Shown here: positions 21,274 to 31,179 of the stretch, in pieces
How the letters are laid out: every line of letters starts with the position of its first letter
How positions within the stretch are numbered: the first letter of the stretch is position 1
Source of the DNA: Alentia gelatinosa
Taxonomy: Eukaryota; Annelida; Polychaeta; Phyllodocida; Polynoidae
DNA length: 64,000 nucleotides
Assembly (NCBI GenBank): GCA_950022655.1
Contig: OX465583.1
Coordinates: 71,497,152-71,561,151, forward strand
Reading direction: 5' to 3'
Position numbers and translations under genes: made by a program
Notes under the pieces: generated by a model
Databases searched by the model: none
What the model was told of the DNA's origin: nothing
The model's input: only the letters and a program-made list of their open reading frames with translations

Positions 21274-21380
21274 GTGACTATAGACGTGGCTATAGGCATG
21301 ACTAAAGGTGTGATTATAGGTGTGACTATAGGTATGACTATAGGCGTGACTATAGCCGTGACTATAGCCGTGACTATAGT
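21274..21380. repeat. 12-bp minisatellite
   Basis: GTGACTATAGGC-type units with GTATGACTA and AGCCGTGAC variants, about nine copies. Confidence 0.85.
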
Positions 21381-21552
21381 AGGGGGTGCGTCAGGCAGTG
21401 CAGCCTGTCATCGAGCACACTGCAGGGCTCGCACCTTGCCCTGTCCCTCACAAATGACCAATTTGCAATTCCGCCACTGAAGTCACTCCCAGCACAGCTA
21501 AAGGCAGTTTGTGGACAAATCTAATTCCAGGGGCACTGAAGTGAGATGGGTA

Positions 21553-21915
21553 TAGGAGACACAGCCATTGTTAGTTCATGAAGCAGTCACTAGGTGGTCG
21601 GGGGACAAAACCTGTATTCTGGCTCTTTGTTCTTACAAAATTCAGCTGCTTTCAATGTTTTACCATTGTTCCCTTGACTCTCTACACCCATCCCAGAGCA
21701 GGAAGATATAATGCTAAAACCCAGGACATGATGTTTTTTACATGGAACACTTTATTTACATATATGAGTAAGGCAAGAAAAGTGACATTTCCCAATTATC
21801 ACTCACTTCTTTTGCACCTCCAATAGTGAAGAACAGCTACTTTTTCACCTCCATTAGTGAAGAACACCTACTCAGGGGGCGTCATGGCAGCGCCCATGGA
21901 TCATAGGTTATGTGC
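21553..21915 (+). repeat. Dispersed ~360 bp repeat, copy 2
   Basis: Parallels 12348-12712 from ACAGCCATTGTTAGTTCATG to GCGTCATGGCAGCGCCCATG. It continues directly into the ~35-bp minisatellite, whereas copy 1 continues into unrelated sequence. Confidence 0.8.
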
Positions 21916-21920
21916 CGTAT

Positions 21921-22268
21921 AGCGGGACTGGGGGGGGACTGTTGTAAGCTGGGTATAGCGGGACTGGGGGGACTGTAGTAAGCTGGGTATAGGAGGACTG
22001 GGGGGACTGTAGTAAGCTGGGTATAGGGGGACTGGGGGGACTGTAGTAAGCCGGGTATAGGGGGACTGGGGGGACTGTAGTAAGCTGGGTATAGGGGGAC
22101 TGGGGGGACTGTAGTAAGCTGGGTATAGGGGGACTGGGGAGGGCTGTAGTAAGCTGGGTATAGGGGGACTGTGGGGACTGTAGTAAGCTGGGTATAGGGG
22201 GACTGGGGGGACTGTAGTAAGCTGGGTATAGGGAGACTGGGGAGGGCTGTAGTAAGCTGGGTATAGGG
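21921..22268. repeat. 34-36 bp minisatellite
   Basis: About ten units of GTAGTAAGCTGGGTATAGGG plus GGACTGGGGGGACT, with small length variants. Confidence 0.9.
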
Positions 22269-22414
22269 GAACCAGGGTGAGCAGGTGACTTGCTGCCGAT
22301 GGGCAGGCGGTGAGCAGGCGTCGGCCAGGCATCAACCAGGCAATGGGCAGGCAATGGGCAGGCAATGGGCAGGCAACAGGCAAGCGGCCAGCTCCAACTT
22401 ACAGAGGGTAGTTT

Positions 22415-22557
22415 TGGCCTATGAGATTCAGGTCAACTATAGACTGTAGAACCGTCCCAATGCGCTATTAACACTATGTAAGGAGGTCAGGGCGAAACTC
22501 GTGGTTTTCTCTGAATACAGTCATTTCATTGGCTGCTGGGTCAATCCATGTTTTCTA
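22415..22557 (+). repeat. Dispersed repeat split by a 1.27 kb insertion (left part)
   Basis: ATTCAGGTCAACTATAGACT...GTCAGGGCGAAACTCGTGG matches 42482-42640. At 42640 the sequence continues into GGCAGTGAAGGCAGAGGGAC; here that continuation appears only at 23848 (GCAATAAAGGCAGAGGGACA). CATGTTTTCTA stands at 22547-22557 and again at 23824-23834, marking the insertion borders. Confidence 0.7.
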
Positions 22558-22559
22558 TA

Positions 22560-22965
22560 TTCGGACTAAGCGGACACACCGATGAACGACCTAAGAAATA
22601 CAACATCACAAAAGAACAACGAGTAGCTTTGAAGAACCTGGCTAAAGACAACTCCATCACGATAAAGCCGGCAGACAAAGGAGGAGACACAGTCGTCCAG
22701 AACACCAGTGACTACATAAATGAAGCAGAGAGACAACTGAACGACACAAAGACCCAAGGGGACACCACAGAAGAAGTAAACAATAAAGTCGAGAAGAAAA
22801 TAGAAGAAATGATCGACAACGAGGAAATCAGCCGGACTATGGCGGGATCTCTGAGAACCAAAAAACCAAGAGCCCCTCATGTGTATTTCCTACCAAAAAT
22901 ACACAAACCCCAAAGACCTCCTCCGGGACGACCAGTGGTGTCGGCCAACAACTGTGCAGGGGGGA
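22560..22965 (+). pseudogene. Penelope-like reverse transcriptase fragment
   Basis: About 135 residues are readable. ITIKPADKGG, a DYINEAERQL stretch ~25 residues on, then PHVYFLPKIHKP and PPPGRPVVSANN match the N-terminal part of the reverse transcriptase domain in Penelope-like elements. The catalytic YXDD block and any GIY-YIG endonuclease domain are missing. After PVVSANN the reading turns into a GGGGGA run at about 22960-22983 that marks a deletion or slippage junction. The frame shown starts inside the protein, so the methionine at 22548 is not a real start. Confidence 0.8.
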
Positions 22966-23296
22966 GGGGGAGGGGGGAGGGGGGAGACCACAGAAGAGTA
23001 CCTACCGCGCCATGCCTGACAAAACTGGATAACAGTCGAAACCACATGAAAACATCGAGGGTAAATACTCTCAACATGAGGAGATTCAGACACTGGGTAG
23101 TCTGAGTCAACACCCCGGGCCGGCCCCATTTCGACAAGGGAGTGCCGACAGACACACTGTGAAACCACAGTAACTGCGTGCTGAAACACACTCAGCACAG
23201 AGAGATTCACTCTCACAGCGGGTTTCCTCCATGTTCTGATCGAACTTGGACTCTGGGGATAGCATAAACACCTCAGAACAGGAGTTTACAGGCTTA

Positions 23297-23721
23297 AGAG
23301 GGTGCGTCCACCAACCACGATAGGGCTGCGACACACGCCGCCAAGAAATTTCCAATCGGTGCCTTGTCGCAGCCTTGTCGTGAGGAGGGGAGCTGTCGTG
23401 AGCCCTTGTCGCAGCCTGTCGGGAAGTGCACGCTCCACCTAAATATTCTATCGTAGACCTCTGCGACACGCCACGACACGCCACGACACGGCTCCAAAAT
23501 CGAACATGTTCGATTTTGTCGTAACCTTGTCGGAAGGCCTCCGACAGACCCCCGACAAGCTTCATGTCGCAGCCTGTCGTGGCCTTGTCGTACCCTTTTG
23601 TCGGGAACTGTGGTCCACCAACCACGACAAGGCTACGCATGGCTTCCAATCGTAGAGCTGTCGTGGACCTTGTCGGAAAGCCATTGTCGCAGCCTTGTCA
23701 TGGTTGGTGGACGCACCCTCT
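23297..23721. mobile_element. Family G palindromic MITE, copy 1
   Basis: 425 bp, TA on both sides, termini AGAGGGTGCGTCCACCAACC and GGTTGGTGGACGCACCCTCT. The whole element is a loose foldback rich in TTGTCG/CGACAA, and its exact centre (23496-23517) is a perfect 22-bp palindrome containing AATCGAACATGTTCGATT. Open frames inside it reflect these repeats. It lies inside the Penelope-like insertion and so is younger. Confidence 0.85.
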
Positions 23722-23839
23722 TAAACTCCACAGGAACTATGTGGACTGACACATAGCACCGCAACACGCCGACATCGACGGGTGACACGACAGTGTCAAA
23801 CGCACGCGGCTCGTCTACCTAAACATGTTTTCTAGATTC

Positions 23840-23965
23840 CTCATATGGCAATAAAGGCAGAGGGACAATTCCATACATGACAAACCCTGGGGTAATTATT
23901 GTCAACTGCAGCCGGACATATGCGGCCCTGATTGAGCCGATATAGGCCCTCGTCAACCTGCATGC
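23840..23965 (+). repeat. Right part of the repeat split at 22557
   Basis: GGCAATAAAGGCAGAGGGAC and AATTCCATACATGACAA continue the repeat begun at 22415, as shown by continuity of the corresponding sequence at 42630-42670. Confidence 0.55.
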
Positions 23966-24180
23966 CAAGTCCACTGCACGGTCCCGCCGGCAAGTGAGAC
24001 ATCCTGCTGCAGAACAATGTGGCCTTCTATGTATAAATACAAAAAGCGTGAGGCTTGTATTGTGTGGGACCCATTTATTTCTTGTCGGCCAGGCAGACAT
24101 GTCACTGAATTTTGGATCACCTGTCACTGCGCAATGCTGGATCTGTTGGTGGCATGCGCCAGAGATGACAGAGCTTCTAT

Positions 24181-24460
24181 TATCTCACCCCTGGTATTTT
24201 TGTCCTCTTGGTTTAACATTGGGAACTCATTCTCCATGCCCCTACGAGTATTGCAGTCCGTTATTCATGGTCTATATCCTGTGTGTGGTCCATTCTTTTC
24301 GTGTGCAGGGGTGGGATAGATAAAGAAACCAATTTGTTTTGGTTGATTTCAAGTTGTTGTTCTTCATCTTGTTTGAACGCTACGGGATATTCACTCTGCA
24401 TCAATATAGATATATGAAGATGTATAGACTATTCACTGTGATATTGGGAAAGAAGCAGGG
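24181..24460 (+). mobile_element. Family D two-module element, copy 1
   Basis: The inverted-repeat module is 24181-24320 (TATCTCACCCCTGGTATTTT to GCAGGGGTGGGATAGATA) with GGTTTAACATTGGGAACTCA inside. It is followed by a hairpin module to about 24455 (CAAGTTGTTGTTCTTCATCT; GATATTCACT / AGTGATATT-type centre). The same order is seen at 51425, 55278 and 58669. Confidence 0.65.
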
Positions 24461-24545
24461 AGCCAGTGTCTCAGTGTCTTAGAGGTGTGCCCAGCTGACC
24501 ATGACCAATCACTCAATACCGGAATACCTCAAGACCCACTGGTAC
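24440..24545 (-). repeat. NADAR-linked 3' repeat, reversed partial copy
   Basis: AGTGTCTCAGTGTCTTAGAG, then GTGTGCCCAGCTGACCATGA and CCAATCACTCAATACCGGAA, is the reverse complement of the middle of the repeat at 7436-7500 and 33190-33250. Confidence 0.6.
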
Positions 24546-24947
24546 TTGATATAATTGGGTCCTAGACAAAGACAGTTGCGTAAATGGCAAATCGACTGGG
24601 TTCAAGCGGGTTACAGAAACGATCAATAGACAAATGTGAGATATATGCATTTAGATTAGACTGAAGTTTCATACAAGACCATTTGACTATAGATGAAATC
24701 ACTAATGGCATTTTCGTGTGACTTGTGTTGTCGCTACTTTGATTTATCTGCTTTCATCTGGATCCTTTAACGATTATTCACCGTTGGAAATCTGCTTGAG
24801 ATATGCCTTTATGTACTAGAAGCTAAAACAAACAACTGCATCAACTGGGCTCTACTACAGATTGGTAAATCGATAGAAACTATTTGCATACTCAATCGAA
24901 AACTCGATGCCTCGTATAACTTTACGAAGCTTTATATTCTGCATATA

Positions 24948-25282
24948 ACTTCGTTTCCATTGGCCGACAAAAACGGCGGAGATTCATTCAATTGCCCTAA
25001 AAATCTGTCGGTGGTGTCCCCTGACTGTATGTCGGTATCAATTTGTCGGTAAGGGTGAATGGTGGCACCGTTTCTACCGTATTTTCCAGATACAAACAGA
25101 TTTCCTGTTAGAAATTCTGTCGGTGGTAGCCTTGTTACATAATCTATGCCAAATTAATCTTTAAGTATTCTCTGAAAGTCCCCTTTCGATTAACGGATCT
25201 GGCATTGCAATACCAAATAAATTCCTTGGTGGTTCCCGACAAATAGATCAATGCCAAATAGTCAACCAATGGAAACGAGGTT
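24948..25282. mobile_element. Family B MITE, copy 4
   Basis: TA-flanked, 335 bp, AACTTCGTTTCCATTGGCCG to CCAATGGAAACGAGGTT. Contains AAAATCTGTCGGTGGTGTCC, TTACCGTCTT-like boxes and GGTGGTTCCCGACAAATAGA, equivalent to the copies at 3028 and 6824. Confidence 0.8.
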
Positions 25283-25293
25283 TATGAGCTTTG

Positions 25294-25600
25294 TACCATC
25301 TCGTTTCTGTTGACCGACGGAAATGGCACTGATTATATGAGTTTCCCTAAAGTCAGTCGGTGGTGCCATGAACTGTATGTTGGTATCATATAACCAGTGA
25401 GGGTGCATTATATGCACTATCTTTACCGTATTTTTCGGGTATGTACCAATTTATTTCTCACATTAAAACCTAGTGGTGGCCTTGTTGCATAATCTATGCC
25501 AAATAAATCGCTGAGTATTCTCTTCAAGTCCCGTTTCCATTTACCCATCTAGCATCTGTATACCAAAAAATCAATCGGTGGTGCCTGACTGCAGATCGGT
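25294..25600. mobile_element. Family B MITE, copy 5 (right end lost)
   Basis: CATCTCGTTTCTGTTGACCG, GTCGGTGGTGCCATGAACTG and TTGTTGCATAATCTATGCCA follow the order of copy 4, which lies only 12 bp upstream. The right terminus is not recognisable after GGTGCCTGACTGCAGATCGG. Confidence 0.65.
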
Positions 25601-25795
25601 GTAGACTGGTTACCTGTCCGAATGAAATATGGGACAGGTAACGCCCAGCTTGTGAGTGACTTTGAACTTTCCCTAGTTCCCCGCTTATTTGCAGAGGCGA
25701 GGATAACTAGTCCGTCAAGAACCGAATGCTGTCTTGCGCCAGTGTGAGAGCTTGTGCGCCCTGGCCCTGGCATCAATGGGACATACTACAGTCTA

Positions 25796-26208
25796 AGAGG
25801 GGGCGTCCACCAACCACGACAAGGCTGCGACAACGGCTTTCCGACAAGGTCCACAACAGCTCTACGATAGGAAGCCTTGTCGTAGCCTTGTCGTGGTTGG
25901 TGGACCACAATTCCCGACAAGAGGCCACGACAGGCTGCGACATGAACCTTGTCGGGGGCCTGTCGGGGGCCTTCTGACAAGGTTACAACAAAATCGAACA
26001 TGTTCGATTTTGGAGCTGTGTCGTGGCGTGTCGTGGCGTGTCGCAGTGGTCTACGTGGAATATTTAGGTGGAGCGTGCACTTCCCGACAGGCTGCGACAA
26101 GGGCTCACGACTGCTCCCCTCCTCACGACAAGGCTGCGACAAGGAGCCGATAGGAACTTTCTTGTCGGCGCGTGTCGCAGCCTTGTCGTGGTTGGTGGAC
26201 GCACCCTC
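25796..26208. mobile_element. Family G palindromic MITE, copy 2
   Basis: TA-flanked, 413 bp, AGAGGGGGCGTCCACCAACC to GGTTGGTGGACGCACCCTC. The central palindrome with AATCGAACATGTTCGATT lies at 25990-26011, again at the midpoint. Copy 1 is similar along its whole length but in the reverse sense. Confidence 0.85.
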
Positions 26209-26542
26209 TAAGGGATAGCAAGCACAACCTCTCTCCCTCACCAGGTTCCCCAAATAACTTCCTGATACTTCTTTATAATGTATGATGATACAAAATTAAG
26301 AAACATCAATCTTTCAAAAGATGAAATATAGCTTATTAGAATATTTCTTTAAAAAACATAACAGATTTCGCCAGGCCCTCTAGCGGGTAAACACGTGTAA
26401 AAATTGAGGCGTTACCCAAAATGTACCAAAAAATGGCGGGCGTTACCTGGCCTTGTATGTGAGTGAGCACATAGTCCAGGCTTTCAGGCTGAGATCGGTG
26501 TTGAATAGTCGGCCAATGAGAACGGGCTTTGTATTGAGTTCT

Positions 26543-26726
26543 TGTCTTTCTCGTACAGCTCTTAGTGGCTGCTGCTACAGCCACATGCGGGATTATTCAT
26601 AGCAGTCAGACACGCCGTTCTGCAGGCGATATTAATGGGGATTTTATAACTACATTTTATAACATACCAGAGTTATTGACCTGAAGCAGGATGAATATGT
26701 GAATACCTGGCCTGAGGTGCCTAAAC
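26543..26726 (+). repeat. Direct ~180 bp duplication, unit 1
   Basis: TCTCGTACAGCTCTTAGTGG...GACCTGAAGCAGGATGAATA...CTGGCCTGAGG recurs at 27140-27320 with few changes, about 600 bp downstream in the same orientation. Confidence 0.85.
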
Positions 26727-26734
26727 ATACAGTA

Positions 26735-26930
26735 AAGACCCGTTTTCATTGGCCGACGAAAACGGTATAGATTTTTTTAGTTCTCCCAATAGTCCATTTC
26801 CGTTTTGCCTCGGCAGTGTTAAAGGTCTGTCGGTGGTTCCTGACTATAGATCAGTGACGGCCAATGTAGATGGGCTATTAGGAGAACTCAAAAATCTACA
26901 CTGTTTTTGTCAGCCAATGGAAACAGTCCT
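26735..26930. mobile_element. Family A MITE, copy 5
   Basis: TA-flanked termini AAGACCCGTTTTCATTGGCC and GCCAATGGAAACAGTCCT, interior AAAACGGTATAGATTTTTTT and AAAAATCTACACTGTTTTTG. It lies at the end of duplication unit 1. Confidence 0.8.
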
Positions 26931-26933
26931 TAT

Positions 26934-27115
26934 AACCCTGCTACTGGGTCCCCCGCTTTAGGGGACCGTTGCAAAAAACGAAAGATTTCCCCTTTGTTAA
27001 GAGTTTATTTCAACACTGCTTAAGGGGACACCCCGCTTAAAGGACACCCCACTTAAGGGTACACTTCACTTAAAGGGACACCCCACTTAAGGGGACACCC
27101 CACATACAAGGATTT
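26934..27115. repeat. CACTTAAGGGGACACCCC short tandem array
   Basis: An ~18-bp unit CACTTAAGGGGACACCCC is repeated about four times. The left portion GGTCCCCCGCTTTAGGGGAC is an inverted version. A second cluster is at 27593-27680. The sequence resembles the terminal repeat of the pogo-like MITE at 36199 (GGGGCCACTCCACTTAAGGA), so these may be MITE ends expanded in tandem. Confidence 0.7.
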
Positions 27116-27139
27116 TACATAGCGTCAGCTCCGAGGAGC

Positions 27140-27320
27140 ATATAACTTCTCGTACAGCTCTTAGTGGCTGCTGCTACAGTCACATGCAGGATTTTTCATA
27201 GCAGACAGACAGTCGTTCTGCAGCTGATATTAATGGGAATTTTATAACTACATTTGATAACGTACCGGAGTTATTGACCTGAAGCAGGATGAATATGTGA
27301 ATACCTGGCCTGAGGTTTCT
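27140..27320 (+). repeat. Direct ~180 bp duplication, unit 2
   Basis: Matches 26543-26726 up to CTGGCCTGAGG, then diverges. Unit 1 is followed by a MITE, unit 2 by unrelated sequence. Confidence 0.85.
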
Positions 27321-28070
27321 TCTTCATTCTTCTTACACATGTTTAACTGAAAAGAGCTTGAATTCAGATAACATGGTAGGAATGACAGGATGTATAGTCC
27401 ACAGCACTGGACGTTATGAATTGTTTTATGCTGTGCAAGTTTAGGCTTTTAGTTTTTTTCTTTGAATATTCCTGTTTTAAGAGGCCGTTGCACCGACCTG
27501 AATTCCCAGCAAAAATATGATTCTCACAGTCTCTGATATACTATTCAGGTACCATCGGTAAAGGAGCAACCCGCTCACCGACTCCTATACACTTAAGGGG
27601 ACACCCTTCACTTAAGGGGACACCCCCTCTTAAGGGGACACCCCAGCTTAAGGGACACCCCACTTAAGGGGATCTAGGATTGTACATGAAGACCAAGTGC
27701 ACATATGTGTATTTACTGCTGATAAAGTAATATTGTTCACTAAATGGTTAATAGCAACTAGAACATCTGTGAAACATAAAAAAGGAGCTACATCTGTACT
27801 CAGAAAGAAGATGGATGACGACCATGACGATCAATCTGCTTGCTGCCTTGGCCGCTCTATATTTAAATGTCTAGACAAGCGAAAAAACATATACAACTTC
27901 CTCCTTTGTAGAGAAATGTTATGGAAAAGGATGCTATCCTTCAATAGGGAAGCCTGCAGCTACAGACTATTTACCTGTCTATCAGTTTTCGATGTATCAT
28001 AAGGCCATACCACACTGTATGATTTCGGAACATGAATGTTCTGTTATCGGTGACAAAAGAACAATTATAA
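27320..28070. other. Spacer with a second CACTTAAGGGGACACC cluster
   Basis: The cluster lies at 27593-27680. A plus-strand open frame at 27697-28002 has no recognisable domain and is not annotated as a gene. Confidence 0.35.
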
Positions 28071-28071
28071 A

Positions 28072-28440
28072 GCCAAATACACATCTACCGATTACGGAAC
28101 ATTCATGTACCTTTTTCGGCGACAAACGGAGGGTAATTTGTCTCAGGCGAGGCATCCTAACAGAGTCAGCTGTAGTCGGTAGATGTAGCAGAGCTAGGCA
28201 AGGGTCAGGTAATGATTAGTGAACCACCTCCTTCAGATGTAATTTTGTCGCTGACAAGTTGTGGTTTCTATGTTCATAAATCAGTGGCCAAAAGTTTATC
28301 AACATGTTGATGAATCTAGTTGCCAACAACGGAACGTTGGTAAATGGGCTTGATTGGGTGGCCAACACAGGCCGAGGTATTACGTAATTCACCTGGGACA
28401 AGTTCACCGATACCTATACAATTTGAAAACTAATCGTTCA
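28072..28440 (+). repeat. Dispersed ~370 bp repeat, copy 1
   Basis: GCCAAATACACATCTACCGA, GGCATCCTAACAGAGTCAGC, TATCAACATGTTGATGAATC and GGGACAAGTTCACCGATACC follow the same order as 57692-58062. Termini are not clear and there is no coding motif. Confidence 0.75.
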
Positions 28441-28593
28441 ATCCTAAATTAAGGAACTTGTTCCTTCCCGTTGTCGGCGACAACGGAGTAAAAGAAATAC
28501 CCGTGTGGTGCCTACCGATTTTGGCCCATGATTAGTCGCTGGGTGAGGAGAAATCGCCCCACCACACACAGACTAAGCCCCGCTCACCGATCT

Positions 28594-28657
28594 TGCTATT
28601 ATTATTATTATTATTATTATCATCATTATTATAATTATTATTATCATTATTATTATT
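28594..28657. repeat. ATT/ATC trinucleotide microsatellite
   Basis: TATTATTATTATTATTATTA with CATCATTATTA interruptions. Confidence 0.9.
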
Positions 28658-28659
28658 GT

Positions 28660-29595
28660 CGTAAATTAGATATTCCAAATTAATTGGGATATTCCCCATT
28701 GTATATTTTCATCATACACTCGTGTTATGATATTTTGGATCTACGTATCCCCTCACTCCACCACAAGTATGGAAGAACGACATATGTATAATCGATTGCT
28801 TTGTGTCTGAATAAAAAAAAAATTAGAACTCAGGCTCGGACACCATCCTCGATGTCCCATTTGCTGTAACATCATCCGATCGTAGGCGCGAATTCAAAGG
28901 CATTTCGGACATTTTACCTTGAAGATTAAAACCCATGTCATTTTCCTCCAAATTTAGTATGATATGCTCCAAGTATTCAAGAACACATTTCTTACTTGCA
29001 AATTGTGGGTGACCATCCTAGTTTTCGATTTAGAAATCGATATTATAATAATTTTATAATGGACTATATATGTAGAAATTCTAAAAAGTTGTTTTTCACA
29101 GAGTAAAGCCCATGTAATTTTCTCCGAACTTTCACAGAATAGAGTTAATGTATAGTACTACATATTTCGATTTTAAGAATTATAGGCCACAGTCCTTGTT
29201 CTTGAGAGAATTGAAAAAAAAGACTATATTTTTCAGAACATTTCCGATGTAAATCAGTCAAATGTAAATTGGTCTAATTTACCTATTGGGTTAGGTCAAA
29301 TTTGATGATATGTTCTAAATCACTCATTCATTATCAGAATAAGTGATAGGAATTGGTTTGAATTGATAACTGGTTTTTTTCTTTGGGGGGGGGGGTTATT
29401 GATCAGAATTGCATTCGACAAATAGTCGTTCTTCCACGCAATATTCAGTGTGGTTAACAGTGTACGTTACAGGAACGATTGGATGATAATATACAAGGAT
29501 TGGTATACGACTTACACAGTTTTTTATGTAACATATTTTTAGGCATTTCAACATACCTTATACCCAAACTCGTGCATTATGTATCATGAGCAGAT
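28660..29595. other. AT-rich spacer, nothing recognised
   Basis: No gene or family is recognised. It may include the decayed 3' untranslated part of the LINE that reads leftward from 30540. Confidence 0.35.
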
Positions 29596-29599
29596 TGCA

Positions 29600-30540
29600 T
29601 TACCTATACAACAAATATTAGTCAATCAGTTATCTGTTGCCACATAGTCCTTAATAACCCTAACAATTTCCCGTTTAAATTGTACCTTGGAGTCTGTTGT
29701 TTGGATCTCATTTGACAAACTATTCCATAAACTATAACCGATATATATCAGGGTTTTCTTATACCACTCTGACTTTGGTTTTGATAGTGTGATGTTCCTT
29801 TTAGCTCGTGTTCTAGTTTCCATACCATCTTTCTCGTTTTCTAAGGGTAGTTGCCCCAACTTGTATAAGCTTTCCACTACTCCCAAAAGTAAGTACAACC
29901 TCCTTTCTCTAGGTGCTGAAATAGCACATTGTTTTAAAAGCTCGTCATTACTTATATAATGTCTATCTGTATAAGAGTCTCTACCCAAAGCAATCCTACG
30001 ACCATAGAATATGCATCTATTCACACACCTTTGGTTCTTTACAGTAGCACCTTCAATAAGTAATGAGCAATGGTCAGTGATTGGTATGAAGCATGTTTTA
30101 ATTATTTTGATTGAATTTTTCCGAATATATCTAGTTTGCTGTTAATTTTTTTTGTCAATAATTCACTGTGCTTTGTCCAATTCAACGTGCCATCAATCAT
30201 TGCCCCCAAATGATTCATTTCCGTGACTACTTTTATTGGATCTTTTCCAAATGTAAAACACCCGTTTGAATCTTCTTTAATAGCCTAGCTGAGCCGTGAT
30301 AGACTGCATGTGTTTTCTGCACATTCACCGCTACGCGATTAGCTGTATACCTATTTTCAAGTAACCTTATCCGATATTGATATTTTTTTCACCCTCTTGT
30401 ACATCATTTCCACTATCGACAATAACCAGGTCATCTGCATACATTATGTAGCGGATATCATCTCTTTCAATAAATAAATCGTTGACATATATCAAAAATA
30501 ACAATGGCCCTAATATTGAGCCTTGTCAGTATTTGAAAAT
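29600..30540 (-). pseudogene. Degraded LINE reverse transcriptase (minus strand)
   Basis: Reading leftward from about 30540, QGSILGPLLFLIYVNDLF and then IMYADDLVIVDSG appear. These are reverse transcriptase core blocks, with the catalytic YADD at plus-strand 30430-30441. After several stops and frameshifts the frame is open from 30024 to 29626 and ends with KTLIYIGYSLWNSLSNEIQ, the typical LINE C-terminal region. The 5' half including the endonuclease is absent. It is close in style to the copy at 39045-39930. The likely clade is within the Jockey/CR1-like group, inferred only from motif style. Confidence 0.85.
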
Positions 30541-30660
30541 TACCAGGTGGCGCTAATGTGAATGCCTTTGATTATCTTTTAGAGAATCTGTCTATACACA
30601 GTACACCACATCCTTTGATGAATGCTCTAAATGCAGACACTTTTATTGCGATATTTTTAT

Positions 30661-31066
30661 GCACCTAGTACAAAGTGTCCATAATAAACCTATAGGAACT
30701 CTGTATAGACATACCCGGCACATACAGATATGTTTTATTATCCACCTAATACAAAGTGTCCATAGTAAACCTGTGGGAACTCTGTATGGACATACCCGGT
30801 GCATACAGAAATGTTGTATTATCCACCTCATACAAAGTGTCCATAATAAACCTGTGGGAACTCTGTACGGACATACTCGGTGCATACGGAAATGTTGTAT
30901 TATCCACCTCATACAAAGTGTCCATAGTAAACCTGTGGGAACTCTGTACGGACATACCCGGTGCATACAGATATGTTGTATTATTGACCCAATACAAAGT
31001 GTCCATAGTAAACACATGTGAACTCTATAGGGACATACCCGATGCATACGCAGGCGCCAAATCACG
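30661..31066 (+). repeat. 81-bp tandem array, five units
   Basis: ACAAAGTGTCCATAGTAAAC and GAACTCTGTACGGACATACC recur at exact 81-bp spacing (CAAAGTGTCC at 30671, 30752, 30833, 30914 and 30995). The unit occurs once, at 61705-61790, within a C-type hairpin element. Downstream sequence to 31170 (AAAATAGTGCGTAAGGAAAA, CGCCACTTGTCCGGAAAAGG) also matches that element, but the terminal hairpin is missing here. Open frames on both strands reflect the 81-bp period. Confidence 0.9.
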
Positions 31067-31179
31067 TTGAAGAGCTCATACAGAAAATAGTGCGTAAGGA
31101 AAAATAGTGCATTATTGAAGCAAACTAATATCAGCACGCCACTTGTCCGGAAAAGGTGGAATATGAATATTATTTATGC

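Larger units (their letters stand above)
22558..23823 (+). mobile_element. Penelope-like retroelement insertion
   Basis: Bounded by the 11-bp direct repeat CATGTTTTCTA (22547-22557 and 23824-23834), read as a target-site duplication. It holds the truncated Penelope-type reverse transcriptase remnant, ~330 bp of probable 3' untranslated sequence, and a later family G MITE at 23297-23721. The paralogous locus near 42482-42660 looks like the uninterrupted site. The element is truncated at the 5' side and deleted inside the reverse transcriptase. Confidence 0.65.

Noticed and set aside
23107..26253. Overlapping open frames rich in CRGVSWRV-type strings
   Set aside because: They lie within palindromic family G MITEs and appear on both strands.
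30661..31066. CRISPR array
   Set aside because: The units are contiguous 81-bp tandem repeats without unique spacers, in a eukaryotic context. The same applies to the other arrays.
30643..31137. Cys/His-rich repeat protein (zinc-finger-like) on the minus strand
   Set aside because: It is produced by the 81-bp tandem repeat, which is related to a non-coding hairpin element. Cysteine spacing does not fit a zinc-finger class.
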